A stretch of 64,000 nt of DNA from Peptoniphilus raoultii (GCF_900099555.1 NZ_FMWM01000002.1:1-64000); one strand, 5' to 3'. Shown: positions 49,086 through 58,592, counted from the stretch's first letter. Notes: generated from the sequence alone by a model not told the origin. Program-made: numbers and translations.

Positions 49086-50138
49086 CTATAATCCTATGAC
49101 AATTCTTCCAGCACAAGCCTTTAAAAGCCTATTCATAATACTAAGGCCTATGCCCTTTAATTCAAATCCTTCGGCAAAAATATATTCTACTTTTTTTTCA
49201 TCACAAATTCTTAAAAGATCAAATAAGGAGTTTGCAACTTCTTCTAAATTTTCTCTTGAACCTAAATCTAAAACAAGGTCTGCCCCAATATAATTGTCTT
49301 TCGTTTCGCTTGTTGCAAGCACTGCACTTTTTCCCTTGCAGCTTTCAAGCCTTTTATTTATTTCAGCCACAACATTATTTAAATCACCAACAAAACAAGT
49401 TGCCATCCCCTTAGGAGCATAGTGTTTATATTTTTGTCCCGGAGATTTTGGAACAGTTTTATCTTTGGCATCAATCGTTGTGTGGTCAATAGAAATATTT
49501 TTGTCAACTTTTTGTAGATCTTCAAGGGTAATTTTTCCCGGCCTTAAAATCATTGGAGGGTCACTTGTAACGTCTAAAACAGTAGATTCGATTCCCACAA
49601 CTGTATGGCCGCCGTCCACAATAATATCAACTTTACCCATTAAATCTTCAATAACATGTTCTGTCTTTGTAGGTGATGGCCTTCCAGAAATATTTGCAGA
49701 AGGAGCTGCAATTGGAAGTATTACATCAGCTAAAATTTTGTGGGCAATTTTATTTGACGGCATTCTTATGGCAACTGTTTCAAGGCCTCCTGTCACTTCC
49801 TTTGGCACAAGATCTGACTTTTTAAAAATAATTGTAAGCGGACCTGGCCAAAATTTTTTTATACATTTTTGGGCAATTTTTGGCACTTCTTTAACAAGTT
49901 CATCAAGCTGACTTATGTGAGCTATGTGAAGAATTAACGGATTGTCATTAGGTCTTCCCTTTGCCTTAAAAATTCCTTCACAGGCATTTTTATCAAGACC
50001 ATTTGCTCCAAGTCCATAAACAGTTTCCGTTGGAAAAACAACAAGTCCTCCTATTTTTAAGGTATTGGTGATTTTTTCTAGGTTTTTATCATCTTTACTT
50101 GTCTCTTTTTCACTTAATTTAATAATATTTGTTTTCAA
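49086..50138 (-). CDS. L-threonylcarbamoyladenylate synthase (Sua5 type)
   Basis: This 350-residue enzyme makes threonylcarbamoyl-AMP for the t6A37 tRNA modification. The YrdC domain (about 10-215) has VFPTETVYGLGANG, KGRPNDNPLILHI and APSANISGRPSPT. The C-terminal Sua5 domain (about 240-350) starts after the linker PKSPGQKYKHYAPKG. The family sequence AGRIVIGL is at the end. It lies 8 bases from rpiB. Confidence 0.94.
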   Translation of the reverse strand: MKTNIIKLSEKETSKDDKNLEKITNTLKIGGLVVFPTETVYGLGANGLDKNACEGIFKAKGRPNDNPLILHIAHISQLDELVKEVPKIAQKCIKKFWPGPLTIIFKKSDLVPKEVTGGLETVAIRMPSNKIAHKILADVILPIAAPSANISGRPSPTKTEHVIEDLMGKVDIIVDGGHTVVGIESTVLDVTSDPPMILRPGKITLEDLQKVDKNISIDHTTIDAKDKTVPKSPGQKYKHYAPKGMATCFVGDLNNVVAEINKRLESCKGKSAVLATSETKDNYIGADLVLDLGSRENLEEVANSLFDLLRICDEKKVEYIFAEGFELKGIGLSIMNRLLKACAGRIVIGL

Positions 50139-50207
50139 AGATACACCTCATTCAGTATATTCCCATTATATCAGTTTATGCCTTTATTTTTAAGCTTTTA
50201 ATTAAAT

Positions 50208-52046
50208 TTACTGCCTTTTTCTTTCATTAATTTTATAATATTCATAGCCCTTATATTCATCATATTTTTCCTTCATCTCGTCAGTTAAATTTGTCTTGTA
50301 ATAGGCTTCGTCCTTATATTTTATATAATGTCTAGAAATTACAGGCATTTGTCTTCTTAGCCTTGAATTATAAATATTATAATTGTCTGCTTTTGTAAAT
50401 CCAAGCATATCTAAAACGCTTGATGACAAAAAGTTTGCAGAAATAACTTCTCCCTTTGAATACTCTAAACTTTCAGGATTTAAAAATTTTCTGCCACTTT
50501 CATTAGCCGTTACAAAATAAGGAGTTGAATATCTTTGAATTTCATCATTAAAAGTATCCGTTGTCATTGGAAGATTTATTTGTTTAAAACCGTCAGGGTC
50601 TTCGCCCATTGATGGCAAATGATCTCCATAAAATACAAAAATAATCGGCTCTTCCCTTGAATTTATAAAGTCATAAACCCTTCCAAGCATGGTGTCCATA
50701 TCCTTAACGCCTATAAAATATCCACCCCAGACATTTGTTCCATCTTCTGTTAAATCATATTTACATGAAAATGGATAAATTTCTCCATACTTGTCATAAA
50801 AATAGGGACCATGATTTTGAATGTCAACAGCATAGTCAAAAATAAGTTCACCCTTGTCAAGAGATTTTTTAAGCCTGCCTAAATAAATATCAGTAAACTG
50901 CTCTTCTGAAAGATAATCACCCTTGTTCTTTGGATTTTCTATAGATTCTAAAAAATATGCTTCGTTAAAGCCAAGCTTTGGATATACATTATTTCTATGA
51001 TAAAACCATTCAAAACCTGGGTGGAAGCCCCTAGTATTGTATCCTAAATTTCGTAAAATACTTGGGAGGGCAGCTGTATCTCTTTTAATTGTGTTAAAGG
51101 CATAGGACTGGTCTGGTGCACAATCAATTGTAAGGGCTCCAGTCAAAACGTCAAATTCTGTATCGCCAGTTCCTCCTCCATATCCAGGAACAATAATTCT
51201 TCCTGACATAGGTGCAGCATCTACAATTTTTTTAAAATTTTCATTGGGATCCTTTCCTTTTTCAAAAGAAAAGGCTTCATTTTGAGAAAAATCTGTAAAG
51301 GCTTCGCCCATAATCCAGACAATATTCGGCTTTTCCTTAAGCCTTAAAAGTTCAATGTCCTTTTGCCTACTAAGTTTTTCTTTAGAAATATATGTTTCCT
51401 TGTCATAAGATTCTGGAGGCCTTATTATCGAAGACCTTATTTTAAAAATAAAACAGTAATTAAAACCCTTTGAGTTAAAAACATCCACTTCATTAAAAGG
51501 ATTGCCATAAGTTTTTAAGGACGTAAATACATCACTTGGTTTATATAGGCTTTCGTAAGAAAAATAAGCAAGACCTATGCTTAGAAAAATCAAAAAAATT
51601 CTTGTAAGCCCTTTAATCCTATCTGATTTATAAAAAAATATAATAAGTCCAATTATAATAATAAAAATAATAGAAAAAAAAATTGAATATTTGTCAGGAA
51701 AATAGGAATCCTTTGCCATTTTTGCAGCTTCCAGTCCCAAATTTACATCAGTAATTTTAAAGGGGTCTTTTCTATAAATGATTTTAGTTCTGTTGACCAT
51801 TAATAAAATGAGCTCAAAAAGAGAGCTTAAAATAATTGCAATTTTAACCCTTCCACTTACGCCATATAAAAATAGGGTTAGTAAAAAAGGTGGTAAAAAA
51901 TTTAATAATAAAACTATAAAAGAAAAGACTTCTGCCATCAATGCAAAAAAATTTGCCTTAGCTAGTAAAAAAACAAATAAGGTCTGCAAAATAGAGGCAA
52001 TTATAATTATGCTTATGTCTTTAAATGAAAATAATTTTTTTTCCAT
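50208..52046 (-). CDS. LTA-synthase-like membrane sulfatase/phosphoglycerol transferase
   Basis: This 612-residue protein has five membrane segments (residues 10-170) and an extracellular sulfatase-type domain. It shows IVWIMGEAFTDFS, the nucleophile region GYGGGTGDTEFDVLTG (Thr expected), ADNYNIYN and FVFYGDHLPSMGE with metal ligands. Such enzymes polymerise or transfer glycerol phosphate to lipoteichoic acid or related polymers. A promoter (TTGTAA, 17 bases, TATACT at 52063-52068) and GGTGATG precede the start. The true product is uncertain. Confidence 0.88.
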   Translation of the reverse strand: MEKKLFSFKDISIIIIASILQTLFVFLLAKANFFALMAEVFSFIVLLLNFLPPFLLTLFLYGVSGRVKIAIILSSLFELILLMVNRTKIIYRKDPFKITDVNLGLEAAKMAKDSYFPDKYSIFFSIIFIIIIGLIIFFYKSDRIKGLTRIFLIFLSIGLAYFSYESLYKPSDVFTSLKTYGNPFNEVDVFNSKGFNYCFIFKIRSSIIRPPESYDKETYISKEKLSRQKDIELLRLKEKPNIVWIMGEAFTDFSQNEAFSFEKGKDPNENFKKIVDAAPMSGRIIVPGYGGGTGDTEFDVLTGALTIDCAPDQSYAFNTIKRDTAALPSILRNLGYNTRGFHPGFEWFYHRNNVYPKLGFNEAYFLESIENPKNKGDYLSEEQFTDIYLGRLKKSLDKGELIFDYAVDIQNHGPYFYDKYGEIYPFSCKYDLTEDGTNVWGGYFIGVKDMDTMLGRVYDFINSREEPIIFVFYGDHLPSMGEDPDGFKQINLPMTTDTFNDEIQRYSTPYFVTANESGRKFLNPESLEYSKGEVISANFLSSSVLDMLGFTKADNYNIYNSRLRRQMPVISRHYIKYKDEAYYKTNLTDEMKEKYDEYKGYEYYKINERKRQ

Positions 52047-52062
52047 GTCATCACCATAGATA

Positions 52063-52091
52063 AGTATAAGGCTTTAAAGAAAAATTTACAA
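52063..52091 (-). promoter_or_regulatory. Promoter of the LTA-synthase-like gene
   Basis: TTGTAA (52086-52091), a 17-base spacer and TATACT (52063-52068). Confidence 0.6.
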
Positions 52092-52152
52092 ATTAATAAT
52101 TTTAAATATCAAAAATTTAAGGAAAACTTAAAAAATTTTTACAAAATATCTT

Positions 52153-52188
52153 TACAACAACAAAAACCACATTTGGGAGAATGCGGCT
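52153..52188 (-). terminator. Intrinsic terminator of the candidate small RNA
   Basis: CCGCATT and AATGTGG pair with one wobble around CTCCCA and are followed by TTTTTGTTGTTG on the minus strand. Confidence 0.75.
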
Positions 52189-52403
52189 TTTGGTATTTTC
52201 CGTCCATATTGAATATGAAAGGAGAGGATGGAAAATAAGACTGGTATAAAATTTAATTATTAATCTTAAGGGGGGTATCCTTAGATTAAATTAAAGTACA
52301 GCTATAACGTAGAATACTACATTATAATAAATGGGTGTAATATGAATTAACTATATGTTAATCCTACTCTTGTGAGTAAATGATAGTTAGTATCAACTAA
52401 CTA
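52153..52403 (-). ncRNA. Candidate structured small RNA of about 250 nt
   Basis: A strong promoter lies just upstream and an intrinsic terminator at the 3' end. Between them I can pair a chain of hairpins: GTTAGT/ACTAAC, TACTC/GAGTA, ATTAAC/GTTAAT, ATAATGTAG/CTACGTTAT, TAATCTAAGG/CTTAAGATTA and TATTTTCCATCC/GGACGGAAAATA. No protein-like frame covers the region. I do not recognise a family. Start is inferred from the -10 box. Confidence 0.6.
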
Positions 52404-52409
52404 AATATT

Positions 52410-52438
52410 ATTATAATATGTTTCCAGAAATTTGTAAA
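52410..52438 (-). promoter_or_regulatory. Near-consensus sigma-A promoter of the candidate small RNA
   Basis: TTTACA (52433-52438), a 17-base spacer and a perfect TATAAT (52410-52415). No coding start lies in the next 350 bases. Confidence 0.75.
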
Positions 52439-52613
52439 GACTTTTTTGAAAATAATTCTAAGCGATTTACTATGATTTTATGATTATTGAAAATCTTCTG
52501 TTTTTTAGCCGTTTCCCAAGAAATTTTTTTAATTTTTTTCCAAAATATTTTTTAAAATTATTTAAATTATTTGAATTTAGAAAATTTTTTAGTCTTTCAA
52601 GTGAATTTTCATA

Positions 52614-52643
52614 ATAAAAAAACTGACCTAAAAAGATCAGTCT
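52614..52643 (-). terminator. Intrinsic terminator of the M16C peptidase gene
   Basis: ACTGATC and GGTCAGT pair and are followed by TTTTTTT on the minus strand, about 20 bases past the stop codon. Confidence 0.8.
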
Positions 52644-52661
52644 TATAATTATTATCAATTT

Positions 52662-55550
52662 TTAATTTAAGGGTCTTAAATCCTTAAGGAATTTTTGATT
52701 TTCCTTTAGTTTTTCTTCACTGCCAAGGGCTGAAATATAATTTTCAGCTAAGGCTTTTTCTATAACGTCTGCATAGGATTTTAATTTTTCTAAATTTGTG
52801 CTTAAGGCCTCGTCCTTATTTTTAATTATATCTCCGTCCCAAACATTTGTAAGTTTTTTTGCAAGATTTAATTCATCTATAACTGATACTGTTAGTAGTG
52901 GGTCAAAGGCATTCATTGAACCTATTATAAAGTTTTTAAGCCCATCCTCTGTTAGATTTAAATTTCTAATAAATTCTGGGATTCTATTGTAGACATCAAT
53001 GGTATTTTCAACGTTGGGATCTCTATATGAATAGGTAACCATATCTCCATATCTTGAAAAAGAAATGCCTGCTCCGTAGGCGCCTCCCTTTGCCCTAATT
53101 TCTGTGTGCAAATATTGGGATGACAAAATATTTCCAAGAACTTGCAGATCGCCCCTATAATTTTCACCAAGGTCTGAAAGATTGTAGCCCTTTGAAATGA
53201 AGCATACATTTGAAGAGGTATAAATTCCTTCGTTTTTATTTTCCCTTTGGAAATTAAATTTTTCTGCTTCATATTTTTCCCTTGCCAAAGAATTTATATA
53301 GTCTTCCAAATCTTTCTTAATTTTTTGTAGGCTTTCTTCTCCACCTGTGGCAGAAATTATTAGGTCATTTTTATTAAAAATCTTTTTATAAAGATTCTTC
53401 AAATCCCTTAGAATTTTATCCCAGTTTTGGTCAAAATCCTTTAATATTTCAGTAAGGTAAAAATAATAGTCCATTCCATTTGTTATAGAATTATATTTCC
53501 CAAGGGCTGAATAATAAGATTTTGTAAGACCCATTACAACTTGAGCTCCGCCTTGCAAAAGACCAGCCTGTGTTTGGGATTTTAAAATTAAGAGAACTTC
53601 CTTTGCTCTTTTTTTGTCATCAAGTTTTGTCTTTCCTATAATTTCTTTTATAAGTTCAAGACCAGATCCAAAATTTTCCTTTAAAGTTTTCATCTTTATA
53701 TTAAGTCTTCTAGCAAAATTTTTGCTATTTTCCTTTTGGTAGGCTGATGAATTAAAGGATATGCCCCCAGTTTTTATATAAATTTCATTGTCTAAATCTT
53801 CATAGGAATATGATTCTGTTGACATATTTCCAATTAGGGCTAAAAGAATAGGAAAATTTTTTATTTCCCTTTCATTTAAGAAATCTATATTGTGGGAAAG
53901 GGTGATATAAATAATATTATTTGTGGCTTCCCTAGCCTTTATAAATAAAGTGTCCCCAATCTTGTCTTCCTCATAGTCATATTTTGTGATGCCCTTAGAA
54001 ATATCTTCAAGTTTAAGGGAAGGAATTGTCTTTTTATCTTCTTCAGAATCATCGCTTAATTGATAGTCAAAGAGAACTTTTTGATTTTCCTTAATTTCTT
54101 CAATTTTTTCAGGACTTAAGCTTTCTTTAAATTCCTTTAATTTAATTTTAAGTTCATTTTCTTCCTTCAAATTTTTGTCAAGTTCTTGAAAAGCCTTTAG
54201 AATTATGGAATATTTGTTATTTAAAAGTTTTTCTTCTATATATTTTTCAACAAAGCCTTCGTCTAAACCTGCTTTTATTTCCTTTATAACATCATTAAAT
54301 TCTAAAGAATCAAAAGGGCTTCTATCATATAACCAAGAATTCATGGCTCGAGTATAATAGATAATTGCCTTTTGAATTCCACCCCCTTCCCTATAATTAA
54401 ATTCAAAACGGGAAAGAGTTGCAAGTAAAAGTTTTTTATTAATTCCTTCCTTAATTAATTTTCTTAAGGTGTTTTCAATAATTTCCTTAAATTCTTCTAT
54501 TTTATTGCCATCGGTATTTTTTAAAACTAATGCAAGGTCAAGAGTTTTTGAAGTTGAAGTTTCTGAATAAACATCTTCTCCAAAATTAATGTCAAGTAAA
54601 GCCCTTTTAAGGGGTGCTCCCTCTGCATCAATTAAAAGTTCTGAAAGGAAATCTCTCATAAAGGCATCTTTTTTATTTAAAGATTCTCCTAAACACCAAC
54701 CATAAAGTAAAAAGTCCTTATTTTCACTGAGTTCATCTTTGGAAGCTGAAAAAGTAACTTCTGCCCTCTTTTGTCTTTCTAGAGGTTTATTTAAAATAAT
54801 TCCAGAATTTACTTCTTCCCTTATAAAATTAGATAAATAATTTTCATCTATAAAATTTAGTCTTTCTTCCATATCTATATCGCCATATAAATAGATATAG
54901 GAATTTGAGGGATGATAATATTTTTTGTGGAAGTCTAAAAATTCTCCATAGGAAAGAGTGGGAATAAGTTTTGGATCTCCCCCTGAGTCCACACCATAGG
55001 AAGAGTTTTCGTGAAGATTAAAAATAAATGCATCTGAAACAATATTTTCTACTTGGGAATAAACACCTTTCATTTCATTATAGACAACGCCATTATATTT
55101 TAATTCTCCTGTCTTTTCGTCTATTTCATAATGCCAACCTTCTTGCATAAAAATCTTCTTTTCTTCATAGATGCGGGGATAAAAAACTGCATCTAAATAA
55201 ACATCCATAAGATTTTCAAAATCCTTTTGATTTCTTGATGATATAGGATAAATTGTCTTATCAGGATAGGTCATTGCATTTAAAAAAGTTTGAAGGGATG
55301 ATTTTATTAAATCCATAAAAGGCTCTTTAGTCCTATATTTTCTGGAACCAGAAAGGACGCAGTGCTCAACAATATGGGCAGCTCCGTTGCCAAATTCTGG
55401 TGGAGTTCTAAAACCAATGCCAAAGGCCTTATTGTTATCTTTATTTTTTAGAGTCAAAACCTTGGCTCCTGTCTTTATATGTTCATAAACTGTGCAAAGA
55501 GATGCCACTTCATCTATATATTTTTCTTCAATTAATTTATAATTTTCCAT
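52662..55550 (-). CDS. M16C-family zinc metallopeptidase (presequence-protease-like)
   Basis: This 962-residue insulinase-family peptidase has the inverted zinc motif HIVEHCVLSG (HxxEH) near residue 65 and a downstream Glu in YNEMKGVYS. The four M16 half-domains and the M16C middle region match the PreP/Cym1-like length of 950-1,000. Such enzymes degrade peptides in the cytoplasm. I chose the ATG at 55550, after GGGAGG. The gene is monocistronic, with its own terminator. Confidence 0.95.
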   Translation of the reverse strand: MENYKLIEEKYIDEVASLCTVYEHIKTGAKVLTLKNKDNNKAFGIGFRTPPEFGNGAAHIVEHCVLSGSRKYRTKEPFMDLIKSSLQTFLNAMTYPDKTIYPISSRNQKDFENLMDVYLDAVFYPRIYEEKKIFMQEGWHYEIDEKTGELKYNGVVYNEMKGVYSQVENIVSDAFIFNLHENSSYGVDSGGDPKLIPTLSYGEFLDFHKKYYHPSNSYIYLYGDIDMEERLNFIDENYLSNFIREEVNSGIILNKPLERQKRAEVTFSASKDELSENKDFLLYGWCLGESLNKKDAFMRDFLSELLIDAEGAPLKRALLDINFGEDVYSETSTSKTLDLALVLKNTDGNKIEEFKEIIENTLRKLIKEGINKKLLLATLSRFEFNYREGGGIQKAIIYYTRAMNSWLYDRSPFDSLEFNDVIKEIKAGLDEGFVEKYIEEKLLNNKYSIILKAFQELDKNLKEENELKIKLKEFKESLSPEKIEEIKENQKVLFDYQLSDDSEEDKKTIPSLKLEDISKGITKYDYEEDKIGDTLFIKAREATNNIIYITLSHNIDFLNEREIKNFPILLALIGNMSTESYSYEDLDNEIYIKTGGISFNSSAYQKENSKNFARRLNIKMKTLKENFGSGLELIKEIIGKTKLDDKKRAKEVLLILKSQTQAGLLQGGAQVVMGLTKSYYSALGKYNSITNGMDYYFYLTEILKDFDQNWDKILRDLKNLYKKIFNKNDLIISATGGEESLQKIKKDLEDYINSLAREKYEAEKFNFQRENKNEGIYTSSNVCFISKGYNLSDLGENYRGDLQVLGNILSSQYLHTEIRAKGGAYGAGISFSRYGDMVTYSYRDPNVENTIDVYNRIPEFIRNLNLTEDGLKNFIIGSMNAFDPLLTVSVIDELNLAKKLTNVWDGDIIKNKDEALSTNLEKLKSYADVIEKALAENYISALGSEEKLKENQKFLKDLRPLN

Positions 55551-55624
55551 AATACCTCCCATTACATTATAAACTATATTTAGATTATTGTATTATATAA
55601 TATTTATTAGTTAAAAAAATAGGT

Positions 55625-56602
55625 CTAATAATCTAGGCCTATCTTTTCACCTTTTCTTAAATTTTCTCTAAGAGTTTCCATAAATTTATCTGTTTTTTCC
55701 AGCTTATCTAAAACTTTTCTCTCTTCATCATCTGTTTCTATAATTTTTAAAATTCCTCCGTTTTTTATAATTATTCTCTTGTCAGCGCTAAGGGCAAGAA
55801 TGGGATCATGAGTAGACATTAAAACAATTTTTTCCTGGGACATTAATAGTTCAATGGCCTTTTTTCTGTCTATTCCAGCATTTTCTATTTCATCAATTAA
55901 AACAATAGGCGATTTTGAAAGATTTGCGGTATCTGAAATCATAAGAGCCCTTGATTGGCCACCGGAAAGCTGTGTTATGTGACTATTAAGAAAAAATTTT
56001 TCTCCTGCCAAATAATTTGCATCTCCTATAATTTTGTCTATTTTTTCTAGTGGATTTACAAGCCTTGCCTTGCAGTGAAGTTCTATAAATTCTTTAACAG
56101 TTAAATCCATAACAAAATTCATATTTTGCGAAAGTTCTGCTACAATTTTATCTTGAATTGAAAATCTCATTTTCTTTGTTGGCTCCTGACCATTAATTAA
56201 AATTTTTCTCTTTGTTGGTGTATCCCCTTGGGCCATCCACTCAATATCAGCAAGAAGCCTTGACTTTCCCGATCCCGTTGGACCAACAACAGCAATTACA
56301 TCAGATTTATTTAAGGTGATTGAATCAAAATTTTCCTTTTCACCATTTTTGTCGCAGCCTGCAAGAATTGTTAAAGATTTTACTTCAGATTCACCCAAAA
56401 ATTTTAGCATAGATTCAATAAAAATTCCCAGGCCTTCTTCCAAAGTTTTTATATCTGTTGCCCCTTCTTCAAAATAAGTTTCGGGCAAAGTTCCTAAAAA
56501 TTCATGGAAACTTAAATTTTCATGACCCTTAATGTCAAGCTTATTCATTGTAAAATAATTTTCAGCAAAGGGGTATTTTTCTATAATTTCTTTAATCTTC
56601 AT
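55625..56602 (-). CDS. ABC-type ATPase with N-terminal extension, no permease partner
   Basis: The first 75 residues (MKIKEIIEKYPFAENYFTMN, EFLGTLPETYFEE) resemble small helical DUF1858/ScdA-N-like domains. The ATPase follows: Walker A GPTGSGKSRLLA near residue 127, signature LSGGQSRALMISD, Walker B PIVLIDEIENAG and switch His in LMSTHDP. No membrane gene is nearby. It is the last gene of an operon with a HypB-like NTPase and a signal-less binding-protein homologue. I infer a cytoplasmic role, possibly in metal or cofactor handling. Confidence 0.8.
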   Translation of the reverse strand: MKIKEIIEKYPFAENYFTMNKLDIKGHENLSFHEFLGTLPETYFEEGATDIKTLEEGLGIFIESMLKFLGESEVKSLTILAGCDKNGEKENFDSITLNKSDVIAVVGPTGSGKSRLLADIEWMAQGDTPTKRKILINGQEPTKKMRFSIQDKIVAELSQNMNFVMDLTVKEFIELHCKARLVNPLEKIDKIIGDANYLAGEKFFLNSHITQLSGGQSRALMISDTANLSKSPIVLIDEIENAGIDRKKAIELLMSQEKIVLMSTHDPILALSADKRIIIKNGGILKIIETDDEERKVLDKLEKTDKFMETLRENLRKGEKIGLDY

Positions 56603-56605
56603 ACT

Positions 56606-57289
56606 TCACCTGATTTTCTTCACATTTCCCAGTTGATACTCTTCCCCAACTCTTGTTTCTCCCAAACAATAAGAGCAAAGGGCTGTTGGCATGGGATATC
56701 TTAAAAGTAAATTTTTCTTATCATCAAGACTTGTAGATTTTTCTTTTAAAATCATAGAAAATTCATAAGTCCCTTGGCCTGAAAGTCCATTTATATTCAT
56801 AACAGTTGCCCTTGGATTTACAGCCATAACCTTTGATGCAAAAACTTCCCTTTCCCCTTGGGACACAATATCTCCCTTAGTTATGACAACAATATCTGCA
56901 TTTCTTAACATAGGTCCAATTTTCATTGGAGTATATGCACCCGACAAATTATCTATAACACAAATCCCTAAAATATTTTTTAAATAGGGAGAGCATCTGT
57001 TGCAAAGTCCAGCTGATTCTGTAATCAAAATATCAAGCTCATTTTCTTCTCCCCAATTTATAATTTCTTCAATATTTGAAACGAAAAAATGGTCAGGGCA
57101 TAGACCCCCTGATAGTCCTTTTTTCACTAAAATTCCTGCATTTTTATAAAGGATATCATCGTCTGTATAAAGGCAGTCAAATTTCACAACCCCAACTTTT
57201 GTGCCGTCTGCTTTTAAATTTTTAATTGTATTAATTATTACAGAGCTTTTCCCTGAAGATGGAGGCCCTGAAAAAGTTATAAATTTCAT
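56606..57289 (-). CDS. HypB/CobW-like P-loop NTPase
   Basis: This 227-residue GTPase-like protein has the P-loop FSGPPSSGKSSVI, a Walker B-type acidic segment in ILITESAGLCNRCSPY, and VVITKGDIVSQ in the place of the NKxD guanine motif (TKGD). Cysteine pairs (LCNRC, and ALCSYC near the C-terminus) could bind metal. HypB and CobW relatives insert nickel, cobalt or zinc. It lies 3 bases from the ATPase and 11 bases from the binding-protein homologue. Confidence 0.85.
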   Translation of the reverse strand: MKFITFSGPPSSGKSSVIINTIKNLKADGTKVGVVKFDCLYTDDDILYKNAGILVKKGLSGGLCPDHFFVSNIEEIINWGEENELDILITESAGLCNRCSPYLKNILGICVIDNLSGAYTPMKIGPMLRNADIVVITKGDIVSQGEREVFASKVMAVNPRATVMNINGLSGQGTYEFSMILKEKSTSLDDKKNLLLRYPMPTALCSYCLGETRVGEEYQLGNVKKIR

Positions 57290-57300
57290 CTAATCCCTTC

Positions 57301-58449
57301 TTAAAGTTCAAAGACTTTTGAAATGTCTTTTTTCATCTTTTCTCTCTTATTATTTAAAAGATCCCAAGAAGCCCACAAAAATTTATAGTCGTCCCTTAAA
57401 TTATTATCTACCCTTAAATTTGTTGAAGGAAATTTTCCGTTAAAGGAAAAAATTTCCCCTATCCTTTGAGAAGTGAAATAATCAATTACTTCCTTTAAAT
57501 TATCAATTGATGATTTTTTTGCAGTCATAAAAATAGGAGAGATAATTGCCCCATCTTCTGGCCACACAAGTTCTAAAGATTCATTTTTTATCATATTGGC
57601 AAAGAAATAGGGACAAAGACTTACACAAGCTCCTGAATCATTTTTTTGCTTAACCATTTGAGCCGGATGCATTCTGGAATAAAATCCATCCTTTAATTTT
57701 CTTAAGCCGTCAAGCCCAAATTTTGAATAAAGAGTTACAAGTATGGCATTATACATATCTAAATCTGAAACGGGTATTGTAATTTTATTATTAAATTCTC
57801 CTGACAGAAGTTCTTCCCATGACTTTGGAATTCCCCTACCTCCTAAGGCATTTTTATTTACTATAAAAACGCAAGGCACAACTCCCAGCATATAAAAAAC
57901 TCCATTAGGATCTTTTAAATCTGCTCCCCTATTTATAAAATCTTCATTAAATTCATTTGATGGTGCCACATAATTTTTTTCAATTTCTTCAAAGATTTCT
58001 TCATCTAAAACTAAATCAAAACCAGCTGATGTTATTAGGTCAGGAAGTTTTTCCTTGTTTTTAAATTTTTGGGTCACAAAATCAAGACCAAGATTAGCAG
58101 ACCTTAGGTCAAAATCCACTTCCTTAATCTTATCATCTGAAATTTCCTTTAAATTTTCCATTAGCGGAACTCTAATGGGACAAGGAACTGCACCTTCTAC
58201 TATAAATTTTTTTCCTTCCTTTTCAATATTTTCATCTTCTAAAATAACCCCATTATAATTATTAAATTCTTCCATAAAAATATGTCTGTCAATATTTTTC
58301 ATTTTAAGGGCATCCTTTAGCTTAATCATTTTAGCCATAGTTTTAAATAATTTATCATTTTTTAAGGGTTCAAAACCCTTTGAAATTAAAAATTCTCTAA
58401 GTTTTTCATTTTCATTACATAGTTCAAAAACTGTTTTATTAAAATCCAT
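57301..58449 (-). CDS. Cytoplasmic binding-protein homologue with N-terminal DUF1858-like domain
   Basis: Residues 1-60 (TVFELCNENEKLREFLISKG, FEPLKNDKLFKTMAKMIKL, KDALKMKNID) form a DUF1858-like helical domain. Residues about 85-382 resemble a type II ABC binding protein (iron/aminoethylphosphonate-like): DLITSAGFDLVLDEE, NGVFYMLGVVPCVFIVNKN, IPKSWEELL and KITIPVSDLDMYNA. There is no signal peptide or lipobox, so it should stay in the cytoplasm. I chose the ATG at 58449; AAAGG lies upstream and the longer frame crosses the palindromic operator. It heads the three-gene operon. Confidence 0.82.
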   Translation of the reverse strand: MDFNKTVFELCNENEKLREFLISKGFEPLKNDKLFKTMAKMIKLKDALKMKNIDRHIFMEEFNNYNGVILEDENIEKEGKKFIVEGAVPCPIRVPLMENLKEISDDKIKEVDFDLRSANLGLDFVTQKFKNKEKLPDLITSAGFDLVLDEEIFEEIEKNYVAPSNEFNEDFINRGADLKDPNGVFYMLGVVPCVFIVNKNALGGRGIPKSWEELLSGEFNNKITIPVSDLDMYNAILVTLYSKFGLDGLRKLKDGFYSRMHPAQMVKQKNDSGACVSLCPYFFANMIKNESLELVWPEDGAIISPIFMTAKKSSIDNLKEVIDYFTSQRIGEIFSFNGKFPSTNLRVDNNLRDDYKFLWASWDLLNNKREKMKKDISKVFEL

Positions 58450-58500
58450 TTGATCACAACCTTTTCTATAATTTAGAATAACAGAACGGGAGAAAAAATT

Positions 58501-58518
58501 TTGTTGCCTAAGCAACAA
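58501..58518. promoter_or_regulatory. Palindromic operator TTGTTGC-CTAA-GCAACAA
   Basis: Perfect 7-base arms flank CTAA, about 50 bases before the start of the binding-protein homologue and between divergent genes. The shape is like sites of DtxR-family metal regulators, but no regulator can be named from sequence. Confidence 0.6.
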
Positions 58519-58592
58519 ATGAAAAAAATCTCAAATATTAATAGCTAATGACTAATTTTTAAATTCTGTTATAATAAAAAAATGGAGGTTTT

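Noticed and set aside
52139-52207. A 22-codon minus-strand frame ending in KCGFCCCKDIL, which looks like a Cys leader peptide
   Set aside because: The Cys codons come from the TTTTTGTTGTTG tract of an intrinsic terminator, and there is no ribosome binding site before the ATG.
52470-52658. A 62-codon minus-strand frame after the M16C peptidase
   Set aside because: It starts just after the peptidase stop and runs through the terminator hairpin. Its composition is typical of AT-rich spacer.
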